Positions 44,224 through 53,216 are shown, numbered from the stretch's first letter. The stretch: DNA of 64,000 nt from an uncultured Bacteroidota bacterium (GCA_902800395.1 CADCEC010000004.1:124001-188000), one strand, 5' to 3'. The notes: generated by a model from the sequence alone, not told the origin. Program-made: numbers and translations.

Positions 44224-44757
44224 ATGGATCGTAAGTTATTAAAAAAGGGTCTAATAGGGTTAATGACTCTAATAGGTCTAATGGGTAATGTGTGGGCGCA
44301 GGAGGTTGTTGAGGATACGGTGGTGGCGGTCAGGATACCCAAAGGGCTCATTGACGATATGCTAGCCACCAACGAGAAGTTGCAACTGCCTGTGGCGGTG
44401 GTGCGCTTTGCTGTCGACGACGATGAACTGGACAACAATGCACTTCGACAGCTGAACCAGATGGTGACACAGATGGAGATGACGGATAAGGATGCGGAGT
44501 TTTATATTATCGCTTCAGCCGACGATGCCAACGAATCGCAGAGGCACAACCGCAAGCTCTGCAGGAATCGCAGTCGGGAGGTGTATGAGGCTTTGACGGA
44601 AGATTTCGGTGTCGCCAAAAACCGACTGAAGGAGCTCCCTGACGGCGGATTCTCAGAATACGAACATCAGTACAGCGAGCGGATGGTGCTTATTATCCGG
44701 CACACTCCTGAGACAGAGGAGGTTCTGCAGAGATGGATTCCCACCTTTAACAATTAA
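44224..44757 (+). CDS. exported protein with OmpA-like fold
   Basis: 177 aa from ATG 44224. Signal peptide MDRKLLKKGLIGLMTLIGLMGNVWAQ is encoded largely by the GGTCTAATAGG micro-repeat (44247-44289). The C-terminal half resembles a divergent OmpA/MotB peptidoglycan-binding domain: LDNNALRQLNQMVTQM, FYIIASADDANESQRHNRKLCRNRSREVYEALTED, RLKELPDGG. Probably periplasmic. Converges with the ABC ATPase, overlapping its end by 4 bp. Confidence 0.7.
   Translation: MDRKLLKKGLIGLMTLIGLMGNVWAQEVVEDTVVAVRIPKGLIDDMLATNEKLQLPVAVVRFAVDDDELDNNALRQLNQMVTQMEMTDKDAEFYIIASADDANESQRHNRKLCRNRSREVYEALTEDFGVAKNRLKELPDGGFSEYEHQYSERMVLIIRHTPETEEVLQRWIPTFNN
44247..44289 (+). repeat. GGTCTAATAGG micro-repeat encoding a signal peptide core
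   Basis: GGGTCTAATAGGGTTAATGA CTCTAATAGGTCTAATGGG-type tract; related, inverted, at 45535-45572 and more degenerate at 30994-31030. Confidence 0.75.
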
Positions 44758-46412
44758 CCAATCCGCGGAATGGCTTCGATAAGGGTTCGGGTATAGTCGG
44801 TCTGTGGATTAGCGAAGATATCGTCGGGAGTGCCGCTCTCGACGATTTTTCCTTTTTGCATCACCATGATACGGTCGGAGAGGAATTTCACAACGCTGAG
44901 GTCGTGGGTGATGAAAAGGTAGGTGTAGTGGTACTGGCGCTTAAGGTCGTTGAGGAGGTTGAGCACCTGTGCCTGTACGCTGACATCAAGGGCGGAGACA
45001 CTTTCGTCACACACCACCAACTCGGGCTGCAGGATTAGGGCGCGGGCAATGCAGACGCGTTGCCGCTGGCCGCCGCTGAGCTCGTGCGGATAGCGATTGT
45101 ACCAGTCGGGATTGAGGCCGACCTGCTGCATGAGTTCGAGTGTGCGGCGGCGTTCGCCGCCGCCGTGAACCTTCAAAGGTTCACTTATCGCATCGCCAAT
45201 GGTAATCCTTGGATTCAGCGAGGAGTAGGGGTCCTGGAAGATAATCTGCAGCTTGGGACGCAGGGCGCGCATCTGGCGGCGGGAGAGACTATCGAGACTC
45301 TGGCCGCGGTAGAGGATGGTGCCGTCGCTGTGGTCGATGAGCCGCAGCAGGGCGCGACCGAGAGTTGTTTTTCCACAGCCGCTCTCACCGACTAGACCCA
45401 GTGTCTCGCCCTCCATAATGTCGAAACTGATGCCGTCGACGCCTTTAAGTGTCTGCAGTGGCTTACCGAAGAGGCTCTTTTTCAAGGTGTAGGTGACATC
45501 GAGGTTGCGAACCGAAATGAGGGGCTTGCTTGTTGGACCTATAGGGTCAATAGGGCTAGGTCTAATGGGTTCTTGGGCACCATTCAAGAATTCTTCCACC
45601 GTCGGCAGCCGTTCCGGGCGGCTGTCGAGGGGCGGGCGGCAAGCGAGAAGCCCTTGGGTGTAGGGCTCTTTAGGATGGTGCAGGATGTCGTAGGCAGGCC
45701 CTTGCTCGACGACATGGCCGCGATACATCACTAGGATATCGTCGGCAATTTGACTGATGACCCCTAGGTCATGGGTGATGAAGATGATGCTGATGCCGTG
45801 TTTCTGCTGCAGCGAGCGCAACAAGTCGAGGATGGTCTTCTGTACGGTGACGTCGAGGGCTGTGGTGGGTTCGTCGGCGATGAGGATATCTGGGTTGTTG
45901 ACGAGAGCCATCGCAATCATCACGCGCTGCTTCTGTCCACCGCTGATCTCGTGGGGATAACTGTCGAAAATCTTCTCGGGGCGGGGGAGGAGCACCTCCT
46001 TGAAAAGTTCGATAACGCGGTCCTTGAGGTCTTTAGAGTCCTTAAGGTCCTTAGGGAGGTGCGCACGGAGCATCTCCATCACCTGTGCGCCGCATTTCTG
46101 TACGGGGTTGAGGGAGGTCATGGGCTCCTGGAAAATCATCGCGATGCGACGGCCGCGGATGTCGCGGAATTGCTCCTCGGTGAGGGTGAGGAGCTCTGTG
46201 CCGTCGAGTTTGGCACTACCGCTGACGGTGGCGTTTCTGGGCAGCAATCCCATGAGGGCCAGAGAGCTGACACTCTTGCCGCTGCCACTCTCGCCCACGA
46301 TGCCGAGTGTCTTCCCGCGCTCGAGGCTCAGATTCAGATTCTCCACCACCGTACGTCCGTCGAAAGCCACAGACAGGTCCTGTATCTCGAGTATATTGTT
46401 CTCTTGATTCAC
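44754..46412 (-). CDS. double-NBD ABC ATPase of the peptide/nickel (Dpp/Opp) type
   Basis: Two complete nucleotide-binding domains in one 552-aa chain. NBD1: [20 protein letters not shown]-loop [38 protein letters not shown]2: [55 protein letters not shown]. Each ends with the oligopeptide-type tail (GxPxDIxxxPxxxYTxxLL). Such fused ATPases (GsiA/YejF-like) energise oligopeptide importers, but no permease or binding protein lies next to it. Micro-repeat inserts: [14 protein letters not shown] (46020-46056) in NBD1 and the linker [14 protein letters not shown] (45535-45572). Confidence 0.93.
   Translation of the reverse strand: MNQENNILEIQDLSVAFDGRTVVENLNLSLERGKTLGIVGESGSGKSVSSLALMGLLPRNATVSGSAKLDGTELLTLTEEQFRDIRGRRIAMIFQEPMTSLNPVQKCGAQVMEMLRAHLPKDLKDSKDLKDRVIELFKEVLLPRPEKIFDSYPHEISGGQKQRVMIAMALVNNPDILIADEPTTALDVTVQKTILDLLRSLQQKHGISIIFITHDLGVISQIADDILVMYRGHVVEQGPAYDILHHPKEPYTQGLLACRPPLDSRPERLPTVEEFLNGAQEPIRPSPIDPIGPTSKPLISVRNLDVTYTLKKSLFGKPLQTLKGVDGISFDIMEGETLGLVGESGCGKTTLGRALLRLIDHSDGTILYRGQSLDSLSRRQMRALRPKLQIIFQDPYSSLNPRITIGDAISEPLKVHGGGERRRTLELMQQVGLNPDWYNRYPHELSGGQRQRVCIARALILQPELVVCDESVSALDVSVQAQVLNLLNDLKRQYHYTYLFITHDLSVVKFLSDRIMVMQKGKIVESGTPDDIFANPQTDYTRTLIEAIPRIG
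45535..45572 (-). repeat. GGTCTAATAGG micro-repeat in the ABC linker
   Basis: GGACCTATAGGGTCAATAGG-type units coding for the inter-domain linker. Confidence 0.7.
46020..46056 (-). repeat. GGTCCTTAAG micro-repeat in NBD1 of the ABC ATPase
   Basis: Tandem 9-bp TCTTTAGAG/TCCTTAAGG units encode [11 protein letters not shown]; nearly the same as 58945-58985. Confidence 0.85.
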
Positions 46413-46475
46413 GTTTCTGATAACGTAAAAAAAAAAGAAAAAGTATATTTTCCCCTATGGAATAAAAAAAAGTTG

Positions 46476-46483
46476 TATTTTTG
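46476..46483 (+). promoter_or_regulatory. RND operon promoter core, TATTTTTG
   Basis: TAnnTTTG 37 bp before the adaptor start. Confidence 0.7.
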
Positions 46484-46520
46484 CACTTTAATTCAATGAA
46501 CAAAAAATAAAGGTTAAGAT

Positions 46521-47546
46521 ATGAAGAAATATTCTATTCCCTTTCTGTTAAGCATCTTTATTTTGGCCTCCTGTGGAGAGGGTGAAAAAAACAAAAGCGG
46601 CTGGAGCGACAGCATCGTCGTGGACGCCCTCATCGTTGCCAGCGGAGACAACGCCGGCCAGCGCGACTATGTTGGAGTCATCGGTTCCGAGGTGGAAGTG
46701 GACCTGAGTTTCACCCTCGGTGGCACCCTCACCAAAGTGGCTGTAAGCAACGGCCAGAAAGTGCATAAAGAACAGGTGATAGCCGAGGTTGACGGCACTA
46801 CGGTCAACAGCCTCCATAGCACCGCCCTTGCCACCCTGCGCCAGGCGGAGGATGCCTATAACCGTATGAAGAATGTACATGCGGAAGGCGGCATCAGCGA
46901 TGTGCGCTGGATACAGATGGAGACAGATCTTGAGAAGGCCCGTCAGGCCGAGGTAGCCTCCCGCAAGCGTGTGGCAGATTGTGTCATCAAGGCACCCTTC
47001 GACGGTGTGGTGGCGTGCAAGAACCATCATGTGGGCGAGGAGATGAAACCCCTCGAACCCTTTGCCCGTATACTTGACATGCGGCGTCTCCGTGTCGGAT
47101 TCTCAGTTCCGGAGCAGGAGGTAGGGCTCCTCCCTGTTGGCACTACTATTACCGCCACCATCCCAGCCCTCGACGACCGGGAACTGACTCTCAAGGTCAC
47201 CGACAAGAGTCTTATCGCCAACCCCATGGGACATACTTATAAAGTCTATGCCACCATTGCTTCAGGCAATGTCGAAGGGCTTCTGCCCGATATGGTGGCT
47301 AAGGTGCATGCGACGCTTAGCGCCAAAGCGGGTATCGTCGTTCCCTCCGAGTGCGTCAGCGTAATGCCCGAAGGGACGGTGGTGTGGGTTGTGGAAGGAG
47401 GTAAAGCCACTCACCGGCTTATCACCGTGGGTGACTTTATCCGCAATGGCGTGGTGGTCGAATCAGGCCTCAATACCGGCGACACCGTGGTTACCCTTGG
47501 TCAGCAAAAGCTCTACAACGGAGCGAAGGTGAAAATTAGAAAATAG
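46521..47546 (+). CDS. RND efflux periplasmic adaptor, lipoprotein
   Basis: Membrane-fusion protein of a tripartite pump. Lipoprotein signal MKKYSIPFLLSIFILASC; lipoyl-like hairpin domain with VAVSNGQKVHKEQVIAEVD and VIKAPFDGVVACKNHHVGEEM; beta-barrel VGFSVPEQEVGLLPVG; membrane-proximal end VVTLGQQKLYNGAKVKIRK. 341 aa. 6 bp before the permease. Confidence 0.93.
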   Translation: MKKYSIPFLLSIFILASCGEGEKNKSGWSDSIVVDALIVASGDNAGQRDYVGVIGSEVEVDLSFTLGGTLTKVAVSNGQKVHKEQVIAEVDGTTVNSLHSTALATLRQAEDAYNRMKNVHAEGGISDVRWIQMETDLEKARQAEVASRKRVADCVIKAPFDGVVACKNHHVGEEMKPLEPFARILDMRRLRVGFSVPEQEVGLLPVGTTITATIPALDDRELTLKVTDKSLIANPMGHTYKVYATIASGNVEGLLPDMVAKVHATLSAKAGIVVPSECVSVMPEGTVVWVVEGGKATHRLITVGDFIRNGVVVESGLNTGDTVVTLGQQKLYNGAKVKIRK

Positions 47547-47552
47547 CAGAAT

Positions 47553-50500
47553 ATGGCGCGAAGAAAAACCAATATGATAGAAGGGGCGATGCGCAGCTTC
47601 CCCATCTTGGCACTGACGCTGATAGCGGTGGTGTTGATAGGCTTTTATGCGTTGCCTCACCTGAAAAAGAATGAGTTTCCCGATGTCACCATCCGCCAAG
47701 GTGTGGTGGCTGTGGTCTATCCTGGCGCCACCGCCGAGGAGATAGAGGAGCAGGTGGCTTCGAAGGTAGAGGACTACCTCTTCACCTTCAACGAGGTCGA
47801 CAAGACGAAGACCTACTCCTACAGCAAGAACGGCATGCTGTATGTCTTTGTCTCCATGGTGCATACCGATGGCGACACGAAAGTTACCTGGTCGCGCATC
47901 AGGGAGGGCATGACGTTGTTCCGCATCACCGAACTGCCGCAGGGTGTGGTGGCGACAGCGGTTATCGACGACTTCGGCAACTCGTCGTCGCTGCTCTTGG
48001 CTATGGAGAGCGACGAACGCTCGCCACGCGAGCTCGAGGATGCCTCAAAAAAGCTTTCTGACCGGCTGAGAGAGATACCGGAACTGGGTAAAATCAGCAT
48101 CGTCGGCGACCAGAAAGAGGAGATTGCCGTTCACATGGACCCGATGAAGCTGACGCAGTATGCCATTTCGCCCACCCTCGTGTCGGCCGAGCTGGCCGCT
48201 CAGGGCATCCGCACGGTCTCTGGCAAACTGGTTAATGACGATGGTCACGCTATGGTGCATGTCTCCATACCCTTCGGAAGCCTCTACAACATCAGCGACA
48301 TGATTGTCTTCGCCGACCCCCTTACGGGACAGACCATCCGTCTGCGCGATGTGGCTACCCTCGAGGCACACTACCCGGAGAATACACCCCACATCAGATA
48401 CAGCGACTCCACCACCCACGGCCACCGCTGCATCATGCTCTCGCTCGAGATGCGTAGCGGCAACAACGTGGTGGAATTTGGCGAGGATGTGGAGGATATT
48501 ATTGCCAAGTTTGAGCAGGAGTTGCCTCCCGATATCCATATCCACCGCATCACCGACCAGCCACAGGTGGTCGACGGCTCTGTCCGCTCGTTCCTGAAAG
48601 ATCTCATCGAGGCCATCCTCGTGGTTATCCTAGTGATGCTGATGCTCTTCCCCCTGCGTACGGCCATTGTTAGCTCCACATCGGTGCCCATCTGCATCGC
48701 CGCCACCATTGGCATCATGTATTTTATTGGCTTCGAGCTCAACACCGTCACCCTCGCCGCCCTCATCGTCGTCTTGGGTATGATAGTGGACGATTCGGTG
48801 GTGGTCATCGACGGATACATAGACCTGTTAAAGGTTGGTCATTCGCGATGGTACTCGGCCGCCGTCTCCACGTCGCGACTGGCTGTCTCAATGCTTTTCG
48901 CAACGGCTTCCATCGCCTTGATGTTCTTCCCCACGTTGCCTATCTTCGAGGGAACCTTCCTTGGCGACTTCATCAAACTCTTCCCTTGGACAATCCTCAT
49001 TGCGTTGACTTGTAGCTTCCTTTATGCCGTGCTGGTCATTCCCTATATGTCGGCCAACCTCATCAAGGCCTCCAATGCCAACAAGAAGACAAGGTTCGAG
49101 AAAATCCAGGAGAAGTTCTTCAACGGTTTGCAGCATGGATACGAGAAGCTCCTCAGACTCTGCTTCCGCCATAAGAGGACCACCCTCGCCGTGGGTGTCG
49201 CTTCCGTGGTGCTGGCAGTGGTCTTTGCCCTTTCCATTAATATCCAGATTCTCCCCAAAGCCGAGCGCGACAGCTTCGCCATCGAGATGTACCTCGATGC
49301 CTCCGCATCGGTGAAAGAGACTTCGGCGGCTGCCGACTCGCTGGAGAAGATACTCCTCGCCGACCCGCGCATCACCAGCGTCACCTCCTTTATCGGCATG
49401 TCGTCGCCGCGTTTCCATATCACCTACGCTCCGCAACTGCCTTCCGACAACTACGCCCAGTTCGTCGTCAAAACCACGTCCGACGATGCCACCAAGGAGG
49501 TTATCAGGGAATTCGCTCAACGCTACGAGAATATCCTGCCCAATGTGCAGATACGCTTCAAGCAGCTCGACTACCAGATGGCTACCTCGCCCATCGAGAT
49601 ATACCTCAAGGGCGACGACTACGACAAGCTGGCCGTAGTGCGCGACACGCTCCTCAATATCATGAAGAACAACCCCAAACTCTTCTTTGTCCACTCTGAC
49701 TTCGATGAGACCGAGGAAATGGTCGACGTGGTGCTCAAACCCGAGATGGCCTCGCCCCTGGGCATCACCCAGTCGACGCTCTCCATCTACCTCTCCAGTG
49801 CCCTTTCCGGCACCCAGCTCACCTCTCTCTGGCAGAACGACTACAACATTCCCATCAAGGTCTACAGCGATGGAGCACAGGATCTCGACTATGGCTCCCT
49901 GGGCGACCTCCTGGTGCCTTGTGTCACTCCGGGTATGTGGGTGCCGTTGCGTCAGGTGGCAGACATTGTGCCGCGTTTCCATCACAACAATATGCCGCAC
50001 CGCAACGGTCTCCGCTGCATCACCGTCTCGGCCGATGCTACCGCCGATGCCGGCCAGATGAAGGAACTCCTCGCCATCGGCGACCAACTCGACAAGATGG
50101 ACCTCCCCGAAGGTGTCACTTGGGAATATGGAGGCGTGGTGGCTTTCACCAACGAAATACTGCCGCAGCTCATCATGGCTGTGATTGCCGCCCTCTTCGT
50201 CATGTTCATCGTCCTTATCATCCACTATGGCAAGATAGGCATCTCGGTGCTCTCCATCTCGATGGCGGTGCTCTGCTTCTTCGGAACAGCCTTTGGCCTC
50301 TGGCTCTTCGACCTCGACTTCTCGATGACCGCCACTTTGGGTGTGATATCGCTTGTGGGCATCATCGTGCGCAATGCCATCATCATGTACGACTATGTGG
50401 CTGAACTCCGCGCCAAAGAACAGATGTCCATCGCCGACGCAGCCTTCCATGCGGGCCTGCGCCGCATGCGTCCTATCTTCCTTACCTCCGCCACTACGGC

Positions 50501-50681
50501 CCTCGGCGTCATCCCCATGATTACCGCCGGCACCCTCCTCTGGATGCCCATGGGCGTCGTCGTCTGCTTCGGTACCCTCTTCACCCTCCCGCTCGTCATC
50601 ACCATCCTGCCGGTGGCCTATTGTGTGGCCTTCGAGAAGAAGGGCACCAACAACCGACCCATCAGAATCGCTGGGAAGTAG
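47553..50681 (+). CDS. RND family efflux permease
   Basis: Inner-membrane proton-driven pump of the AcrB/MdtB group, 1,042 aa. N-terminal helix with ALTLIAVVLIGFYALPHLKKNEFPDV, the porter region PGATAEEIEEQVASKVEDYLF, helix 4 with GMIVDDSVVVIDGYIDL (the proton-relay Asp pair), the second half with helix FGLWLFDLDFSMTATLGVISLVGIIVRNAIIMYDY, and GLRRMRPIFLTSATTALGVIPM. Substrate unknown. Forms one operon with the adaptor and the TolC-like gene. Confidence 0.95.
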   Translation: MARRKTNMIEGAMRSFPILALTLIAVVLIGFYALPHLKKNEFPDVTIRQGVVAVVYPGATAEEIEEQVASKVEDYLFTFNEVDKTKTYSYSKNGMLYVFVSMVHTDGDTKVTWSRIREGMTLFRITELPQGVVATAVIDDFGNSSSLLLAMESDERSPRELEDASKKLSDRLREIPELGKISIVGDQKEEIAVHMDPMKLTQYAISPTLVSAELAAQGIRTVSGKLVNDDGHAMVHVSIPFGSLYNISDMIVFADPLTGQTIRLRDVATLEAHYPENTPHIRYSDSTTHGHRCIMLSLEMRSGNNVVEFGEDVEDIIAKFEQELPPDIHIHRITDQPQVVDGSVRSFLKDLIEAILVVILVMLMLFPLRTAIVSSTSVPICIAATIGIMYFIGFELNTVTLAALIVVLGMIVDDSVVVIDGYIDLLKVGHSRWYSAAVSTSRLAVSMLFATASIALMFFPTLPIFEGTFLGDFIKLFPWTILIALTCSFLYAVLVIPYMSANLIKASNANKKTRFEKIQEKFFNGLQHGYEKLLRLCFRHKRTTLAVGVASVVLAVVFALSINIQILPKAERDSFAIEMYLDASASVKETSAAADSLEKILLADPRITSVTSFIGMSSPRFHITYAPQLPSDNYAQFVVKTTSDDATKEVIREFAQRYENILPNVQIRFKQLDYQMATSPIEIYLKGDDYDKLAVVRDTLLNIMKNNPKLFFVHSDFDETEEMVDVVLKPEMASPLGITQSTLSIYLSSALSGTQLTSLWQNDYNIPIKVYSDGAQDLDYGSLGDLLVPCVTPGMWVPLRQVADIVPRFHHNNMPHRNGLRCITVSADATADAGQMKELLAIGDQLDKMDLPEGVTWEYGGVVAFTNEILPQLIMAVIAALFVMFIVLIIHYGKIGISVLSISMAVLCFFGTAFGLWLFDLDFSMTATLGVISLVGIIVRNAIIMYDYVAELRAKEQMSIADAAFHAGLRRMRPIFLTSATTALGVIPMITAGTLLWMPMGVVVCFGTLFTLPLVITILPVAYCVAFEKKGTNNRPIRIAGK

Positions 50682-50731
50682 GTGACGGTTAATGGTTAAC
50701 GAATTAACGTTATAACGTAATAACGAGAAAG

Positions 50732-52138
50732 ATGAAACACAACACAATATATAAGAGATTGTTTTGCACCAGCCTCTTGGTTCTTAGTGCTTGCTTCTTA
50801 GTTCCGGTGTCCGCTCAGACGCTGACGCTCGACAGCTGCCTCTCGCTGGCCCGTCAGCACAATGCTGATATCCGCAATTCGCGGCTCGCCGTGCAGAAAG
50901 CGCAGGCTGTCAAGGATCAAGTCTACACCAAATACTTCCCCAATGTTTCGCTCCGTGCCTTGGGTTATTATGCCGCACAGCCGATGATTGACTTTGGTGT
51001 CGACGACATCAGTTCGAACGATATGCGAGAGTTGTTGGAAGCTATCTACGAAGCGCTCTCCGACGAGACGGATGTCAGCAATCGCTTGAACCTGATGAAG
51101 AAAGGTGCCGGCGGTTCCATCGTCCTCGCCCAGCCCATCTACATGGGTGGCCGCATCGCCAACGGCAACCGCTTGGCCGACCTCGGCGTCGAAGCTGCCG
51201 GCTTGCAGGCAGAAGTGAAGGTGCGCGACGTGCTCGAACAGGTGGAGTCCTCTTATTACCTCGTTGTCGGTCTCAAAGAAAAGTCGGCCACCGTCGATGC
51301 TGCCCTCGAACTTATCGACTCCCTTTCTCACACCGTCAATTCGGCCCTCGCCAACGGTTTGGCTACCAAGGCCGATGCCCTTCAGGTGGAACTCAAGCGC
51401 AACGAAATCAAAGCCCAGCAGCAACAACTCAACTCCGGCATCCGTCTGGCGCGTCGTCTCCTCTGCATCCAGATAGGCATCGACTATTCCGACAACCTCG
51501 ACTTTGGAACGGAAAGTGGAAAGTGGAAAGTGGAAAGTGATGCCGATGCAAAAAATCTTTCAACTTTCAACTTTCAACTTTCAACTTCCACCCGTCCTGA
51601 GCGTCGCCTTCTCGATCTCAATCTCCGCGCTCAGGAGCTCCAAAAAGAGTTGACCCGCGGTGAAGCGCTGCCCCAGCTGGCGCTCGTTGGCGTCGGATTC
51701 TACGGAAACCTCATCCGTTCCAACGCTACGGCCAATGCCGTCGCTTTGCTCTCGCTCACCGTCCCCCTCACCGACTGGTGGGAGACCTCGCACAAGATAC
51801 GTGAGCACAACCTCCGCATCGAGGAGGCCCGCACCATGCAGGAAGACTACAACAAAAAGATGTCCCTCGAGGAGGAAAAAGCCTACAGCGATATGGTCGA
51901 TGCCGCTATGCTTATCCGCAGCGACTCTGCGGCTCTCGACCTCGCGCGCGAGAACCACCGTCTGGCTACCCTCAACTACTCTGCGGGTGCCAATACACTC
52001 AACGACGTGCTACAGGCACAGACGCTCCTCCTGCAGGCACAGAATGCCCTCACCGACCGACGTATCGCCTATCTCATCGCACGTCGTCGGCTGCAGGATC
52101 TCACTTCTCAATCTTCTCCCACAGAACGCTCTCGCTGA
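50732..52138 (+). CDS. TolC family outer-membrane efflux channel
   Basis: 468 aa. The signal peptide (FCTSLLVLSACFLVPVSAQ) is encoded across a CTTGGTTCTTAGTGCTTG micro-repeat. The coiled-coil repeats of OEP proteins follow (LTLDSCLSLARQHNADIRNSRLAVQKAQ and LDLNLRAQELQKELTRGEALPQLALVGVGFYG). Two inserts in frame lie between the repeats: (GGAAAGT)n at 51511-51540, encoding ESGKWKVES, and (CAACTTT)n at 51557-51590, encoding LSTFNFQLSTST; they are near reverse complements. The last 38 bp overlap the convergent DUF2147 gene. Confidence 0.92.
   Translation: MKHNTIYKRLFCTSLLVLSACFLVPVSAQTLTLDSCLSLARQHNADIRNSRLAVQKAQAVKDQVYTKYFPNVSLRALGYYAAQPMIDFGVDDISSNDMRELLEAIYEALSDETDVSNRLNLMKKGAGGSIVLAQPIYMGGRIANGNRLADLGVEAAGLQAEVKVRDVLEQVESSYYLVVGLKEKSATVDAALELIDSLSHTVNSALANGLATKADALQVELKRNEIKAQQQQLNSGIRLARRLLCIQIGIDYSDNLDFGTESGKWKVESDADAKNLSTFNFQLSTSTRPERRLLDLNLRAQELQKELTRGEALPQLALVGVGFYGNLIRSNATANAVALLSLTVPLTDWWETSHKIREHNLRIEEARTMQEDYNKKMSLEEEKAYSDMVDAAMLIRSDSAALDLARENHRLATLNYSAGANTLNDVLQAQTLLLQAQNALTDRRIAYLIARRRLQDLTSQSSPTERSR
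51511..51590 (+). repeat. paired GGAAAGT and CAACTTT heptamer tracts in tolC
   Basis: About four GGAAAGT units (51511-51540), a 16-bp spacer, then four to five CAACTTT units (51557-51590). Antiparallel tracts as in murB; between the two OEP halves. Confidence 0.88.
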
Positions 52139-52562
52139 TGAGCAGCACTGAACCGCTGATTTCCAGTTTGCCGTCCTCTTTGAATTCGGCAGTCATCTTG
52201 GCACGCATGCCGCGCTGCGGATCGTAAATCTTGGTGCCGTCCCAGCGATGCTTCTTGGCGTTATATTTCAGGCCGCTGAAGAGCACTATCTGGTCGCAGG
52301 GGACATTGCGCAGCGACTCGTCGGGGTTCTTGGTGTCGAGGCGCTTGTTGCCGTTGGCATCGTTGGGGTTCTCCATCCAGATGATCTGTCCCTGGTAGGT
52401 GCCGTCGTCCAACTTCACGATGGTCGCTTTGAAAGCGTCTCCATTCTGTAAACCTTGGTAGGTACCGACGATGTTGTCGCCAGCGTTGTTCAGCGCACTC
52501 TGAGCCATCAGGCCGGTGAATGCAAACATGGTGATTACCAGTGTGGTGAAAAGCTTTTTCAT
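52101..52562 (-). CDS. DUF2147 family secreted protein
   Basis: From ATG 52562: MKKLFTTLVITMFAFTGLMAQ signal, then the family's IVGTYQGLQNGDAFKATIVKLDDGTYQGQIIWM, LDTKNPDESLRNVP and YDPQRGMRAKMTAEFKEDGKLEISGSVLL. 153 aa. Function of DUF2147 proteins is unknown; a small beta-barrel fold is expected. An ATG at 52601 lies within the promoter region and is not used. Convergent overlap with tolC. Confidence 0.88.
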   Translation of the reverse strand: MKKLFTTLVITMFAFTGLMAQSALNNAGDNIVGTYQGLQNGDAFKATIVKLDDGTYQGQIIWMENPNDANGNKRLDTKNPDESLRNVPCDQIVLFSGLKYNAKKHRWDGTKIYDPQRGMRAKMTAEFKEDGKLEISGSVLLISESVLWEKIEK

Positions 52563-52588
52563 TCTTGTATGTTTTTTAGTTAACGCTG

Positions 52589-52596
52589 CAAAAATA
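52589..52596 (-). promoter_or_regulatory. TATTTTTG promoter of the DUF2147 gene
   Basis: TAnnTTTG on the minus strand, 27 bp upstream of the start. Confidence 0.65.
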
Positions 52597-52677
52597 CACA
52601 AAATCCTCCAATAAAAATCCGTGCCGGAAAAATATTTTTCCCTCCCCCTGCACTTCTACCAAATAAACCATATATTC

Positions 52678-52752
52678 GCTTGTTGTCCGCTTGTTGTCCG
52701 CTTGTTGTTCGCTTGTTGTCCGCTTTTAAAGCGGACAACAAGCGAACAACAA
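52678..52752. repeat. CGCTTGTTGTC tandem units ending in a perfect 25-bp inverted repeat
   Basis: Four 10-bp CTTGTTGTCCG units, then arms 52702-52726 (starts TTGTTGTTCGCTTGTTGTCC) and 52728-52752, exactly complementary around a single T. The stretch 52602-52863 has no gene. Confidence 0.9.
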
Positions 52753-52863
52753 CTGAAGATGAATCGAAAAAAATAGTAAGAGTGAGCGTGCTGTGATTTA
52801 TTCGGGGAGAAAAGCAGCACGGCCATCCTAAAAAAATAATTTTGCTGATTCAAAAAAAATACG

Positions 52864-52871
52864 TACCTTTG
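52864..52871 (+). promoter_or_regulatory. TACCTTTG promoter
   Basis: TAnnTTTG followed by GCAGCGTGAAA; the same box and leader recur at 53217. Confidence 0.65.
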
Positions 52872-52893
52872 CAGCGTGAAAAACAATGTAAAT

Positions 52894-53112
52894 ATGACAC
52901 CTAAACCATATAATACAGAGGATCAGTCCATGCCAGTAGCGGCAGAACCCGCGACTGTTTATAGGAAAATGGAAGGCAATGACGAAAGGATTATTTCCAC
53001 ATTCCACTCCCATGAAGCCAACGGAAACACTGCTGGGCGTATGAGTGTGGATGAGTATTTTGATGAGTTGTGGTCCATGTATCTGAAGAAACGTGAGAAC
53101 CTACGAGCCTGA
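52894..53112 (+). CDS. putative type II antitoxin, 72 aa
   Basis: From ATG 52894 (MTPKPYNTEDQSMP). The C-terminal motif MSVDEYFDELWSMYLKK resembles the toxin-wrapping tail of Bacteroidales antitoxins of the Phd/ParD-like kind. GTG 52876 upstream is in frame but falls too close to the promoter. Immediately after the stop, in the same frame, is a remnant that looks like the end of a RelE/ParE toxin, which supports the assignment. AT-rich. Confidence 0.5.
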   Translation: MTPKPYNTEDQSMPVAAEPATVYRKMEGNDERIISTFHSHEANGNTAGRMSVDEYFDELWSMYLKKRENLRA

Positions 53113-53208
53113 GTGTCGCACAACAAACGATGGGTTTATATCTTTCATATCGAGAATGACACAGTGGTGATTGATAGAATAAAAGCAGCGAAACTGATTA
53201 AAAGATAG
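53113..53208 (+). pseudogene. C-terminal remnant of a RelE/ParE-type toxin
   Basis: Translating directly after the antitoxin stop gives KRWVYIFHIENDTVVIDRI then KAAKLIKR and a stop. This matches the closing beta-strands of ParE/RelE toxins (YxIFYRIEDDxVxILRI pattern). The N-terminal two thirds and a start codon are missing. Assignment is by pattern only. Confidence 0.4.
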
Positions 53209-53216
53209 AAATAGTG

